Shown one piece after another: positions 51,668-63,539 of a stretch of 64,000 nucleotides of DNA. Numbering within the stretch: position 1 is the stretch's first letter; each line of letters starts with the position of its first letter. The notes under the pieces were generated by a model. The model saw nothing but the letters and a program-made list of their open reading frames with translations, ran no database searches and was not told where the DNA came from. The stretch lies in assembly GCA_025766275.1 (NCBI GenBank), contig JAFKAC010000023.1, positions 736,903 to 800,902 on the forward strand. Direction: 5' to 3'. Origin of the DNA: Lactarius indigo (Eukaryota > Basidiomycota > Agaricomycetes > Russulales > Russulaceae). A program made the position numbers and the translations under genes.

Positions 51668-54600
51668 CTACGAAGAAGGCATAGGAGACCGCGAGCGAGA
51701 GATAACCTTCATCGCCTCTGCCCTGAACGCGTGGATTTTTAACCACCACTTCGGCCCGGGAACTCCCTCCTGCGTCCTGGTCGCATCTTCCATCTTCTTC
51801 ATTGCGTCATCAATATGAGATCCGGACTGCCCCTCTACCATGTTCCCCAACAAGATCAGAAGCTCATCAGTAAGGTATCTTGGGAAAGCGGTATCAGACA
51901 AGAGGCCATAGCCGAGAATAGCCAAGTCGCAGACGAGGTTCAGAATGACCTGCTGTGTCCCGATAGAGTGTTTGTATTGCCTCCAGTTGGATGTGATGGT
52001 TCTGAGAGTTCCGACAATAATGGCAGAGTGGGCTTCAGGTGACAATGGTATGTATAAGTGTTGTTGGGTCACGAGGAAAAAATATTCAACAAAATATCCG
52101 AAGCCACCGCCGTCACGGAAGTCTTGCAGGCGATATAGTTGTCGTTCCATCAGATGTCGTCTACGAACGCCCGTCCAATTGCGTTGAGGGTTGTCCAACT
52201 CGCTCCACAATGTCCCCAAGCTCTCGAGCATCTCATTGTAGGCGTCATTACCTCGTCCGTCAATGATGTCGCGTAATTTGGAAGCATAGGAACATAAAAA
52301 CCGAAGGCGTTGGTGGAGATATACGAACTGGGGTAAGAATGTTGGCCTGTCGGAGGTTGGGTTGAAAAATTGGTTCGGCTTCATGATTTCAGTCCGCTCG
52401 AAATCGTCGAAATATACGCCATGTAAGTGCAAAATCAGACCACCGGCGTAGGTAGCGACGGATTCGTTAACCCTAAATATCGGCTCATCGACGTTCATTA
52501 CATGGCTCGTTGCGGGAGCGATGCGTTCGAGCTCGGAGATGTCGTCCTTGTGATCGCGTGTCAGGACCTCTTTCACCTGCTCTTCCGTCGCTCCCTCTTC
52601 TGAGGGTTTGAAGACCCCACGCAGTCGATAAACACAAAATTGCGTCGCGGTCTCGAAATAATCGTCGATCGTTCGGGCATTCTTGAGTGCATTCTCGTCG
52701 TCGTCGTCATCGTCATCGCCATCGTTTGTTTTCTCGCCACCGTCTTCCAGTCCAAACCGTAACCGTGAAAGATGGTTGATAGCAGTACGCGCGTCCAGCT
52801 TTGTCTTACGATGGTCTAGCATTCCTCGATTGACGATCACAAAAGATAGGCAGTCCAAGCGTGCAACGAATAACCCGTCAGATCCCGGTGCTAGGTGGTA
52901 ACGCCCGACTGATTCGTATAGTGGATGGAATAGCTTTCTAAGATCTCCGAACATCTCCAGGTCGATATCGGCACAGATTACGAGTGAGGCCGCCGTTTCG
53001 ACACACCCACGTGCGCGCTTGTGCCACAGTTCCTTGTTTGCGAAGATACTGTAATTGTCGCACGTACTAACCAGGTGTCGAACACGCTTGCAGAGATCAT
53101 TGATGGCAAGATCTCCGTGTCCGTAGAGATCATCGGGCACCACACTAAAGAAGCGAGGGATTGATCGGGTCACGGTCACATCAGTCACATCACGGGGGGT
53201 ACCATTCGCGGTTCGTATCCCAATAATACGCGCAAGAGGTAGGAGGCGGAGAGGATGGTTGGTGCGCCGGGAAGGTGGGGAACGGTGATGCGGTAGAACA
53301 GACATGCTAAGATCTGCGTCGTTCGGCGATGTAACTGTTTGGTCATTCGGCCTAACATTTGCGCCTTGATGATGTGCTACTTGAGAAGCTTGTTTCCATA
53401 CGTCAATTCCCCATTTGGATGTAAAAGCGCCAGGGATAGCCATCACGAATGATTCCATCTCGTCGTCTTCTGTCCGATTATCAATCAACCATCGGATCGC
53501 CCGAACGTCGCGATCTTTGCGTTCATCATTCTCCTCCATAGCCAATTGTATCTGTCCTTGTGATATGTTCGAGCTCACGGGCTTGACCGTTCCACCAGAC
53601 GCGCGATCCAAGTAGCTTCGCGGGTGCACTTTCTGCCTCAGATACCATATCAGGCCGGAGAATGGATTTCGAAATGGAGATTGCGGTTTGATGACCGGAG
53701 CAAACATGCTGAACACGTAAAGAAACGCACAAACAGTAATCGGGACGATAGTGGTGACCCCGACGGTCGTGTTCACGTTGAGGAGTGAGTCGCCGAGACC
53801 CAAGAAGAATAAGAAGAGGGAAACGTGGACGAGGCCGGGAACAGATTCCGCGACCACAGGCATATACCATCCCTCCGCGCCTTCATATAGGTATTGGCGA
53901 AGTCGGGCACTCTTCAGAGGGTTGCTGTACCGCTGAAACACGTGCATATAGTCGCGTACCCATTGTTGGACGAGAGTTGCGAGGAGCGCGGCGGTTATGC
54001 TGAAGACTAGGCTCATGAACCAGAAAGCGTTGACCCGGACATCAGAAGGGTTCAGGGTGAAAACGTATGGTGGAGGCGGGGTGGATGAGATGGAGACCTG
54101 TGGTGCGATGGAGGAGACCTGGTTGGAGATCTGAGCGAGTAGTGCAACGTTCTGTTGCTGGTAGTAGACCATCTGCTGGGCTGGATCGACTTGAAGGTCG
54201 TGAATCTTATCGACGAGGAAGGAAGTGAGAGCAGCGGAGAATAGACCGGCCTTGACGACAGTACGTGAGTTCGGGGAGAACGTGATGATAGTAATATAAA
54301 CACGTACGAATATGAGGACGCCGTCCATATCGTCTTTGAGGGATTGAATGCGGGCTGCATCGTGGCTCATTGCTTCCTTCAGTTGCAGAGACCACAAAGC
54401 ATTGGCGTTGTCATTGAAATCCCCGATCATGCGAGGCATTCCAGGAGGCATTGGTTGAGCGGAGTGAGAGTTAACAGTTCCATCATCGTCACCAGGTTGA
54501 TCGATTCCGCCTGTAAGTTTCTAACGTGTTAGGTCCCAAAGTTACTAGGATACTAGGGAATTGTGCCAAGCTCACCAAAGTTGAAGGGGGAATGTTTCGG

Positions 54601-54883
54601 ATCCTCCGCCTCCGCCTTGGCCTTGGCCTGTGTCGAGGCAGAGCCAGCCTGAGCTTCACTGACTATATCCCCCACTGGTGCATCACTTCCTGTGGCTCCC
54701 AAAACTTCACCTTCGTGTCCAGACGTGTGGGTACTCATTTCATGAGCCTCTTGCCGTCCAACCTCTTCGTATGGAAGGTAAACGGTGAGAATAGGATAGT
54801 TTGTAATGCATACCTTCGTCCTCGGGCTGAGCCTCAAGGTCAGCGCCTTGAGATTTATTTCTCCTCCGAGTTTTCCTGGCCAT
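51668..54883 (-). CDS. DUF6535-domain membrane protein, copy 1
   Basis: Four exons: 54814-54883, 54576-54764, 54308-54510 and 51668-54250, total 3045 nt (1014 residues). Start MARKTRRRNKSQGADLEAQP. The domain begins ANALWSLQLKEAMSHDAARI, then SLKDDMDGVLIF and AGLFSAALTSFLVDKI (helix 1). Further helices are FWFMSLVFSITAALLATLVQ, VHVSLFLFFLGLGDSLLN and TIVPITVCAFLYVFSMFAPV, with YEGAEGWYMPVVAESVPGLV between. The long cytosolic C-terminus is helical, with an acidic run (NDGDDDDDDDEN). DUF6535 is a basidiomycete-specific family of unknown role. The 57-bp intron before exon 4 has no stop and keeps frame, so retention would add 19 residues. Confidence 0.92.
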
Positions 54884-56240
54884 CAAAGGTTGTTGTGCAG
54901 GTAAAAGCGCAAAGGAAAGGAAATGTCACACGGGTGGCCGTTAAAACGAGGCGAGGAAAAACGAGGGTAGGCTTAGAACTAGAACAAGCAGCCGCGGCCC
55001 GCGGCATGCCTTCCTTCCTCCGCTCCCGTACAGTTCCCATACACAGGATCCCAACCAGCACGTAAGGAAGTGATCCACAACACTTAAGGTATTGGGCTTC
55101 TAAGAGTGCCCCGTGTCTAGACGGGTAGCAGTCGATACAGTACAGTACCTGGCTGTTACTATGGTACCACCTCTACGTGCCATTAGCGTGGGGTACTGTA
55201 TTTATAGACACCGCGCAGTCGTGTAGGTACTCCTGCGGGACACCTCCTTCTGGCTGCGCTATTTCGTGACGTCCATCAGGTGTAGGTGTGCGTCCCAAGC
55301 TGTCGTCAGCGCTTCTCCAGCCCGCCATGTCCTCACCGCGTATAGTTTCTTTTCCTTCAATTTCTCCTCGACGCCGAATGGAGGAGATGTCATGGGCCCT
55401 TCCCCTCACTCTCCACCGGATCTGGATCCGCTTGGGTCGCAGCCCGACACCGGTTACCTCCTGTTGCGCGGTGTACGGCATAAATCCCGAGCCAGTTTGT
55501 TTCCTTCCGCTCTCCCACCTCCAGAGCTCCGTCTCATTTCGCATCACAGCGGAAATTCTTCTGCGGGAACGGCCCACCCCACCATTATCATCGTCTTTAC
55601 TGTGCCCTCCGTCCGCCCCTTCGCGAGGACGAAGAATCGTCCCGGTGCCGCCGCAGGTGACCACGATGCGTCACGTGCATGGTATCTCGTTCTTGCTCTT
55701 TGCAGATTATGGGTGCCACGCTAGGGGTTGGGGGTACTCGTATTGACGTCGACGCTTCTCCAGCGCTCCTGCTTGCCAACAGGTCGGTTCCCGCAACTCT
55801 CCGCGTGCCTACCCAAGCGCTGCATATCGTGGTTCTCATACGGCCTTACAAGCTCGTGCGATCCCTTCCTCGTTCCCTTTTTATACGCGCTGAGAAAGAG
55901 CGCGTTCAGGAAAACGCTGCTTGGATTGTCGCCGCTGCTCGAGGCGTTCGCTGGCCTGCGATTCCTTCATGGCGAAAGTGACATCAAGTGAAGTGCCTGA
56001 CGAGGCCGAGCGTTGGGAATGTCCCTACCCAATGCTCACTTGCCTAGAGGCCGTGTGTGGTTCGGGTAGTGCGATTAGGTGAGCCCATTCATGTTTCGGG
56101 GTGATTCATCTCGTTACTGGGCTCCTTATTGGCCGCGGATCTGGTTCAGGTTTTGTTTTGTGAAGACAATTGGTGGCGGCCGAGCATCATGATCCTCGTC
56201 ACGACAATCTTTTACAATAATAACAACAGGTATGCCTTTG
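54884..56240. other. Intergenic between the two DUF6535 genes
   Basis: Upstream region of copy 1. Some blocks (TCTGGCTGCG, GACGTCCAT) recur upstream of copy 2 near 60615. Overlapping open frames at 55266-55981 show no family resemblance or consistent splice pattern, so I do not call a gene. Confidence 0.45.
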
Positions 56241-57300
56241 CTTCGATTCATACGAACTCGAACCCTATATCGTTCTTGAAGCCCGTCCTAAAGGACGAAG
56301 GGCCATCTCTTTCGCTGCCGGGCCGGGCTCCGATCTGCCGGAACTTTCGTTCGCTAGTCGCCTGCTGCTGCTCAAGACGTGCCTCGCCGTGTCTACGGCC
56401 TGGTACATCATGCGTGGCAACTGCGCTCTGCCCATCGCCGATTTCTACACGACGACATACGCAGAACCGTTCACACTTTCCAGAGCGTCCAGGCGGCATC
56501 CGTAACCGCCTGTCTGCGCGTTAGTCAGAGTACAATTGGTTTCCCGGAGGGGCTCACGCCGAAAATCGTGCGCTCGCTCACGGGTTTTGCCGCGCATTGA
56601 GGCACGCGGGTGCAGGGTTACCTTTACTGCTCCCAGAGAGAAGGAGGGGTACACGGGGGTGGCACTGGCGCGAGAGACTCGACGAGATTCTGTTCATTTG
56701 CGCCTCCGCACTCGCCCTCGGACAAGGGAGAAATGGGAGAATTGTGAGGTTGTAATTGTTTCCCAATGCTGGTATCTTTGACGAATATACATGTATTGTC
56801 ACCGCTAGTACATCTAATTCCAGTGAAGCGTCGGTACTTAATGCCAGTCTAGTGAGGCAGTGGTCCATCGCTCACCGCTCATCGACTAAGCTTCATAGAT
56901 TTTGAATAGCTGATTTCGTATTTTGTACTGGTCCTTGCCACTTTAAAATGACACGGCCCAAATAACCCGAGCTGCCTTGAGTTCAGGGAGGCATGTAGCC
57001 TCTGCATGGCGCGTAACTTCGTATAGGGGTTCGCCTTGGCCAGGGACAAGTCACTCTGAAGCCTTGAGGAAAAGGCGCTAAGATTAACTGAATTCAAAGA
57101 AGTAGATACAGGAAGTATTTATATTGGAAAGCAGGGAAATAGATCTAAAGTTAGAATAGAATCCAGAAAACAACCAGGCGAGGTCGCAAAGCCAGGGAGA
57201 CAGTAAAAGCCCGAATCGGCAGAAGCACAGGAAAATAATCAGAATACACGAAAGGGGAGCTTTACAGGGCTAGCCATGCGCTGGGCGTATTAACGCTACG
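56241..57300 (+). repeat. Degenerate duplicated segment, copy 2
   Basis: 3' flank of DUF6535 copy 2. It matches 48080-48755 in order: CGCCGTGTCTACGGCCTGGT, TTGGTTTCC, GGGTTACCTTT, GTGGGAGA-like and GCTGGTATC blocks. No intact gene. Confidence 0.6.
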
Positions 57301-60300
57301 CTACGAAGAGGACTTGGGGGCCCGCGAGCGGCAGATAACATTGACCGCCTCTGCCCTAAACAGACGGCCTTCTGTGATAAACCACTCCGGATCAGCGTCC
57401 TGCTTCTTGATCGCATCATCCAGTTCCTCTATTGCGTCATCAATATACGAACCAGACTGCCCCTCCACAATGTTCTCCAGCAATTCCAGAAGCTCGTCGG
57501 TAATGTATCTCGGGAAAAAGGAATCGGATAAAAGGCCACGGTCAAGTATAGCTATGTCGCAGACGAGATTAAGGATGACACGCTGTGTCCCGATAGAATG
57601 TTTGTGTTGCCTCCAATTGGATGCGACGGCTCTGAACGTTCCAACACTAAGAGCGTCTCTAGCGTCAGCCGACAGCTGTATCAGCAACATTTGTGCGCTG
57701 ATGAGGAAAAAAAGTTCGACCCAACATCCGAAGCCGCCACCGTCACGGAAGTCTTGCAGGCGCCATAGTTGTCGTTCCATGATATGTCGTCTACGAAGGC
57801 CCGACCACTTATATTTAGGGTCATCTAACCCGTTCCACAATGACCCCAGGCTCTCGAGCACCTCCTGATAGGTGACATTCCCTCGACCGTCGATAATGCT
57901 GCGCAGTTTTGAGGAATAGGAGCATAAAAATCGAAGGCGCTGATGCAAGAATATGAACTGGGGCGAGAATATCTTGGCCGTTGGATTGAAGAATAGAGTC
58001 GGCTGATCGAACCTTGCCAGGTCGAGCAAGTCGCGGTGTGCACCACGCACCCATCTAATCAAACCACCGGAGAAGGCACCGAGGGAATCAGGGATTTTAC
58101 TGATCGCCTTATCGATGATTTCTACATGGTCCACTGAAAGAGCGATGCGTTCAAGCATGGAGACGTTGTCGGTGTGATTGTGTGCTAGGGCCTCCTTCAC
58201 CTGCTCTTCTATCGTTCCCACTTCCGGCGGTCTGAATGCTCCACGCAGCTCATACACGCAAATTTGCCTCGCAGTTTCGAAATCATTGTCGATCCTTCGT
58301 GCGTTCTTGAGTGCGTTTTCATCGACATCGCCATCGTTTGCTTGTTCGCCGCCATCTTCCACTCCGAACTGCGAAAGGGTATTGATAGCAATGCGCGCAT
58401 CCAGTTTGATCTTGTCGCCGTTTGCCGTTCCTCGATTAACGACCACAAAGGATAGGTATGACAAGCGTGCAAAGAACAACCCGTCAGATCCTGGTTCTAA
58501 CCTGATATCCTGTGTGATTTGGTGTAGTGGATGAAGTAGCTTTCCAAGATCTCCAAATAGTTCCGGTTTGATACCAGCACAGAGTACGAGTGAGGCTATC
58601 GTTTCAATACATCCACGTGCGCGCTTATGCCACAATTCCTTGTTTGTGAATACGCTGTAATTATCGCATGTAGCGACCAGGTGTCGAACACGCTTGCAAA
58701 GATCGTCGATGGCAAGATCTCGGTGTGCATAGGGGTCGTCAGGCGCCTGGCCATTGCCAGGCAGGCGAGGTGGTAGCCGGGTTATTGTTATACTGCGTGG
58801 GGTGTTATTCGCGACTCGTATCCCAATATTACGTCTAAAACGATGGAGAAGGCTGAGAGGGTGGCGGGTGGGCTGGGATGGTGGGGAACTATGACGTGGT
58901 AGAACGGGCACGCGAAAGTCTGCGTCACTCTGCGACCCGACTGTCAGGTCATTCGACACGGAGTCCTTGTCTTGATATTGGGTTACTTTAGAAGCCTTTC
59001 TCCATACGTCGATTCCCCATTTCGACGTAAAAGCGCCAGGAATGGCAATCACGAACGATTCCATCTCGTCATCCTCTGTCCGATTATGAATCAGCCATCG
59101 GATTGCCCGAACGTCACGATCCTTGCGCTCGTCATTTTCTTCCATGGCAAGTTGTATCTGTCCTTCGGAAATCTTCGAGCTCACGGGCTTGACCGTTCCA
59201 CCAGATGCGCGATCCAAGTAGCGTCGCGGATGAACCTTCTGCCTCATATACCATATCAGGCCGGAGAATGGATTTCGAAATGGGGATTGTGGTTTGACGA
59301 CCGGAGCAAACATGCTGAACACGTAAAGAAACGCGCAAACGGTAATCGGGACGACAGTGGTGACGCCAACGGTCGTGTTTATATTGAGGAGCGAGTCACC
59401 GAGTCCTAGGAAGAATAAAAAGAGGGAAACGTGGACGAGGCCGGGAACAGATTCCGCGACCACGGGCATATACCATCCCTCCGCGCCTTCATATAGATAT
59501 TGGCGCAGTCGGGCACTCTTCAGAGGGTTGCTGTACCGCTGAAACACGTGCATATAATCGCGTACCCATTGTTGGACGAGAGTTGCGAGGAGCGCGGCGG
59601 TTATGCTGAAGACTAGGCTCATGAACCAGAAAGCGTTGACCCGGACATCAGAAGAATTTAGATTGAAAACGTATGTTGGAGGCGGAGTGGACGGGATGGA
59701 GACTTGTGGTGCAATAGCGGAGACCTGGTTGGAGATCTGAGCGAGTAGTGCGACATTCTGTTGCTGGTAATAGACCATCTGCTGGGCTGGATCGACTTGA
59801 AGATCGTGAATCTTATCGACGAGAAAGGAAGTGAGAGCAGCGGAGAAAAGACCGGCCTAGACGACAGTACATGAGCTGGGGGTTGAAAACAATGACGGAA
59901 AGATGACGACGTACGAATATGAGGACGCCGTCCATATCGTCTTTGAGTGATCGGATACGGGCTTCGTCGTGGCTCATTGCTTCCTTCACGTGAAGAGACC
60001 ACAAGGCATTGGCATTGTCATCGAAATCCCCGATAATACGTGGCATTTCGGAGGGCATTGGTTGAGCGGTGTCGCCAGGAGTTCTATCATTACTAGGCTG
60101 GTCATTTTCGCCTGGGTGTTTTTAACATGTTAGGCCCCAAAGTCGCTAGATAGTATTTAATTGTGCTGTTCTCACCGGGGCCATCTTTCGGGGGCTCCGC
60201 TTGCGAGCGAGTTGACGGGCCACCCTCAGCTTCACGGTCTGCTTCCCCAACTAGTGCGCTGCTTCTAGCGGCTCCCAAAGCTTCGCTCTCGCGTCCAGAC

Positions 60301-60474
60301 GGGAGGATACTCATTTTATGAGCCCCCTTCCGTCTGGCCCCTTCGGTAAAGTATGGTGAGTGGAGAATAATAAGATAGGTCGTAATGCACACTGGCACCT
60401 TCGTCCTCGGGCTGAGCCTCAAGGTCGGCACCTTGAGATAATTTTCTTCTCTGAGCTTTCCTAGTCCTAGTCAT
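57301..60474 (-). CDS. DUF6535-domain membrane protein, copy 2
   Basis: Four exons: 60399-60474, 60176-60340, 59915-60111 and 57301-59856, total 2994 nt (997 residues), same architecture as copy 1. Start MTRTRKAQRRKLSQGADLE. Exon 3 has ANALWSLHVKEAMSHDEARI. Exon 4 begins AGLFSAALTSFLV and keeps the three following helices almost unchanged. The region coding for the helices is close to identical to copy 1 in DNA, whereas the last ~600 residues are clearly more diverged. The intron before exon 4 is 58 bp with a TAG, so it must be spliced. A paralogue under partial homogenisation; role unknown. Confidence 0.92.
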
Positions 60475-61706
60475 CAAGAGTCGAGCAGCAAGTGAGGGCA
60501 GAAGGGAAGAGCGTTGCACAAGTCAAGGTAGGCCTCGTGTGATTCGACACACTGGCACGCATGTACTCGGAATAACGCTCATAGAGCGCTACTACCGCGG
60601 GCCGCCCGCTTCCGGCTGCGACGTCCATTCCACATAGCATTGGCACTCAGTACTCAGTACTCAGGCTCAGGCCTCAGGTGCGAGTTACGAGTCTGTCATC
60701 TGCTTTGCACCCACCGATCTGTCCGCACTGCTCAGGAAGACTAATTATATTTTCCTTTTTTCGCCACATTGAGCTTTTAAAGTTTCCGCAGCAACCAATG
60801 CCCCAGCCAAAAAAAAGTTGGGTTGGTTGGTCGCTGCGGCAACTCTGAAAGCCCTTAATGTCGCGTGGCGCGGAACATAGGGAGTCGCGACAGGCTTGAT
60901 TAGCTTGATTGGCCGCGTAAATCCGCAGTCAAGCTGTCAAGTCTTACTGTGGTAATTCCGCGCAAACATGGGGCGTGAGTTTCACACTCTCTAATACACC
61001 CACTCCCCGACACACTCAAACGCGCTCTGCTCATCGGCCGAGGCTGAAATCTACAGAACCGACAGGACTATGTTCATTTTTCCGTCTAATCTTACCAACG
61101 CCACAGCGGACAACACCTGACTCGGACCCCCTCAATGTCACATATTACCTCGAGATCTCAGGCTTAGGCAAGGTTGGCCTCGCGTGGAACTGGCAGATCT
61201 AGGTTCAACACCGACTTCTTCTGTGCATCCCCCCTTTCTCGTTCTCCTCGCCCTCTGCCATCTTCCTCATACTCTTGTACTCGCCCCATTCGGATAGGCT
61301 GTCTTCCGGCGGAGCGGCGGTCAACACGAACACTTCCTGCGGCGTGCATCTCGCTACCTCAACCCTCTTCCTGCTCAAGCTCGCCCTCAAGGACGAAACT
61401 TCATCTCTTTCGCTGTCCGGCTCCGGCTCTTCCCGGACATATGCATCCATACTTGATTTTTGTTCCTTGATGAGTCCGCGACTCCGGCAGGACCGATGAT
61501 AGAACCCGCTTAACATCTGTAATACGACGATCACGACTTTGGACGCGTCTTAACCCGGGTTTCACGGTGAAGCCCATCTACGCCAAGAAAGACGAGTAAG
61601 TCGAAGTGAAACCGCATCCAGACGACACTGAACATTAGATGAAGGACGAATCTCAGATCCTACAATACTTATACGACTTTCCCTGTTCATAAATTTACCA
61701 AGAAAA
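60475..61706. other. Intergenic with inverted repeat and duplicated segment copy 3
   Basis: 60766-60860 is an imperfect inverted repeat (CATTGAG and CTTAATG ends, CCGCAGC arms). 61070-61560 resembles 47700-48080 followed by 48930-49060 (GGACATATGCATC, CCTTGA, GAGTCCG), which is the 3' flank of the MFS copies. No gene survives. Confidence 0.55.
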
Positions 61707-63500
61707 CTATTGTTCACTATGTCTCCATGTGTTATTCGGAAGCTGCGCGGCGACTCCCAGCCCGACGCCCACAATAGCGAGCAGCACGGCATACGCAAAG
61801 TTTCCGCCCAAAATGTTGTGGTCCAGTGAGAACGCAAACAGGGATGCAGCAACGGTAGGTCCGACCGCGCGTTGAATCGAGACTATTGTCTGCGCGATTC
61901 CGTTCGTAGCGCCGAGAGACCGCTTGTTGGGGGCAGCAGAGGCTATGTACATAAATATCGCACCTTGTTCATCCGCGCCATTTTAGTGACCACGTAAAAG
62001 GAAAGGTTCTGGGTAACGTACCGAATCCCATTCCAGAGAAAGTTAATGCAAAGAACTGCAGCACGATGAGGAGCGCAGCTGCCAGGTTCAGGCCATGGCG
62101 TGACGCCAGATTCTCGAAGGGAAACATAATGTACACCGGGGAAAAAAGGGCAATTCCGGCAATTAAGACGCGCCGTGGGCCGAAGCGCCTAACAATGCGT
62201 GGGAAGGCGACGAATTGAAAGACGCCATACATGAGCCCGTACACTGACATTAAAGAACCAATAGATGCCGGACTCATGCTGAGCCCGCCAAACTCAACCG
62301 ACGTCGACCAGACGAGGGGGATAAGAGTTCCAGCCGTTATGTCGAGCATCCCAACCATGCCGTAATTCGCGACCGATACTACGACCGATCTCGTCGTTAG
62401 CAGGGCGCGCAATGGTATCGGCTTTTCTGTGTCCTTCACAGGTCCATCCAATACTACTTCTTCACCCACTCGGGGAAGGTCCGAGTTGCCCCCGGGGTTG
62501 GTCTTCATGACAGGGTCTCTTTTCACAGTCTAGGCAAGCGTATGAGAAAAGCACTTCCTGAAAGAGTAAAGAGACCAACCTCCTTCAAGAAAATTGCCGC
62601 TAGAGAAAATGATAGGAGAGCATATGAAGCGGTGGCGAGACACGGCAAGAAGTACGGGTATTCCCCCCAGAAAGGATGCGAGAAGACATTTGGCCAACGA
62701 TCTTGTGGCCGAGATAGCATACCACCGATGAAGGGCCTGGTGATCCGGATGTTAGTCGAAAGACGATGGCAAGAAGTGATATATCAAACCCAATAACGTT
62801 ACCCATTGCCCAAATTACTGATATTAATGAGGAGCCTCGTGCCATGTTCGTTTCGTCAGTGAGCTCCGCCATCATACTCTTCATCACACCAACGTTTCCA
62901 TTGAGCATTCCATGTAAACAACGGCTATGCACAGCCCCTAGTTAGCGTGAATTATTCCCGGATCCGAGCCAAACGCACCTTAAAACAAGCGCCGGAAAGG
63001 AACGGGACAGGCCAAAAAGGAGGCTTGAGACGATGGTACCTAAAAGGCCACATAGAAGTACGGGCTTGCGACCTACATTGTCAGAAAGACGGCTCCATTG
63101 GAGGACAGTAACTGCCTGAGCAGCAAAAAACAGGGACACCTATGCATACGGTTGGCGCGTTACGGAAGAGCGGAGAAGAGACGAGACATACTATAAGCCC
63201 TGCGTAGTACCCGACCTTTCTTTCGTCACCGCCGACGATTGGGAGCTCACTGACAAGCTGAGGCGGACATTACCAATACTGTGTGTAATGCGAATCGATG
63301 AACGTACCTGATTTATATAGGGTCTAATTGAGAGAGACGTGATAGGCTCTGTGATCTGTAGCAAGAGCAAGATGGTGATCTGGGTAATCGGAAGAGGAGT
63401 TTCCGTTCGTGGAGTATTTTCATCTTGGTTTCATCGCGCAAAGGGGGGTATCTTCCTCAGGCTCAGGAGCAACTTGGGACACTTGGGGGACATCAGAGTG
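61707..63500 (-). pseudogene. MFS transporter, diverged second copy with a stop in exon 1
   Basis: All exons of the copy at 49216-51009 are recognisable: N-terminal exon near 63310-63500, LVSELPIVGGDE near 63250, FFAAQAVTVLQWSRLSDNVG (62980-63139), HGMLNGNVGVMKSMMAEL, SRPQDRWPNVF, VKRDPVMKTNPGG to FSGMGFG (62022-62540) and the last exon ending 61707. Exon 1 has a 1-nt loss and about 10 extra nt relative to copy 1, leaving an in-frame TGA (GCGCGA-TGA). The donor after WAMGNVIG is GTTTGA, where copy 1 has GTATGT. Probably non-functional, or it starts downstream. Confidence 0.75.
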
Positions 63501-63539
63501 TAGATTACAATGAGACCCCACTGGCATGCCGGTGCAACG

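Noticed and set aside
55266..55981. Several overlapping open frames upstream of DUF6535 copy 1
   Set aside because: GC-rich region open in many frames, no recognisable motif, no consistent exon structure.
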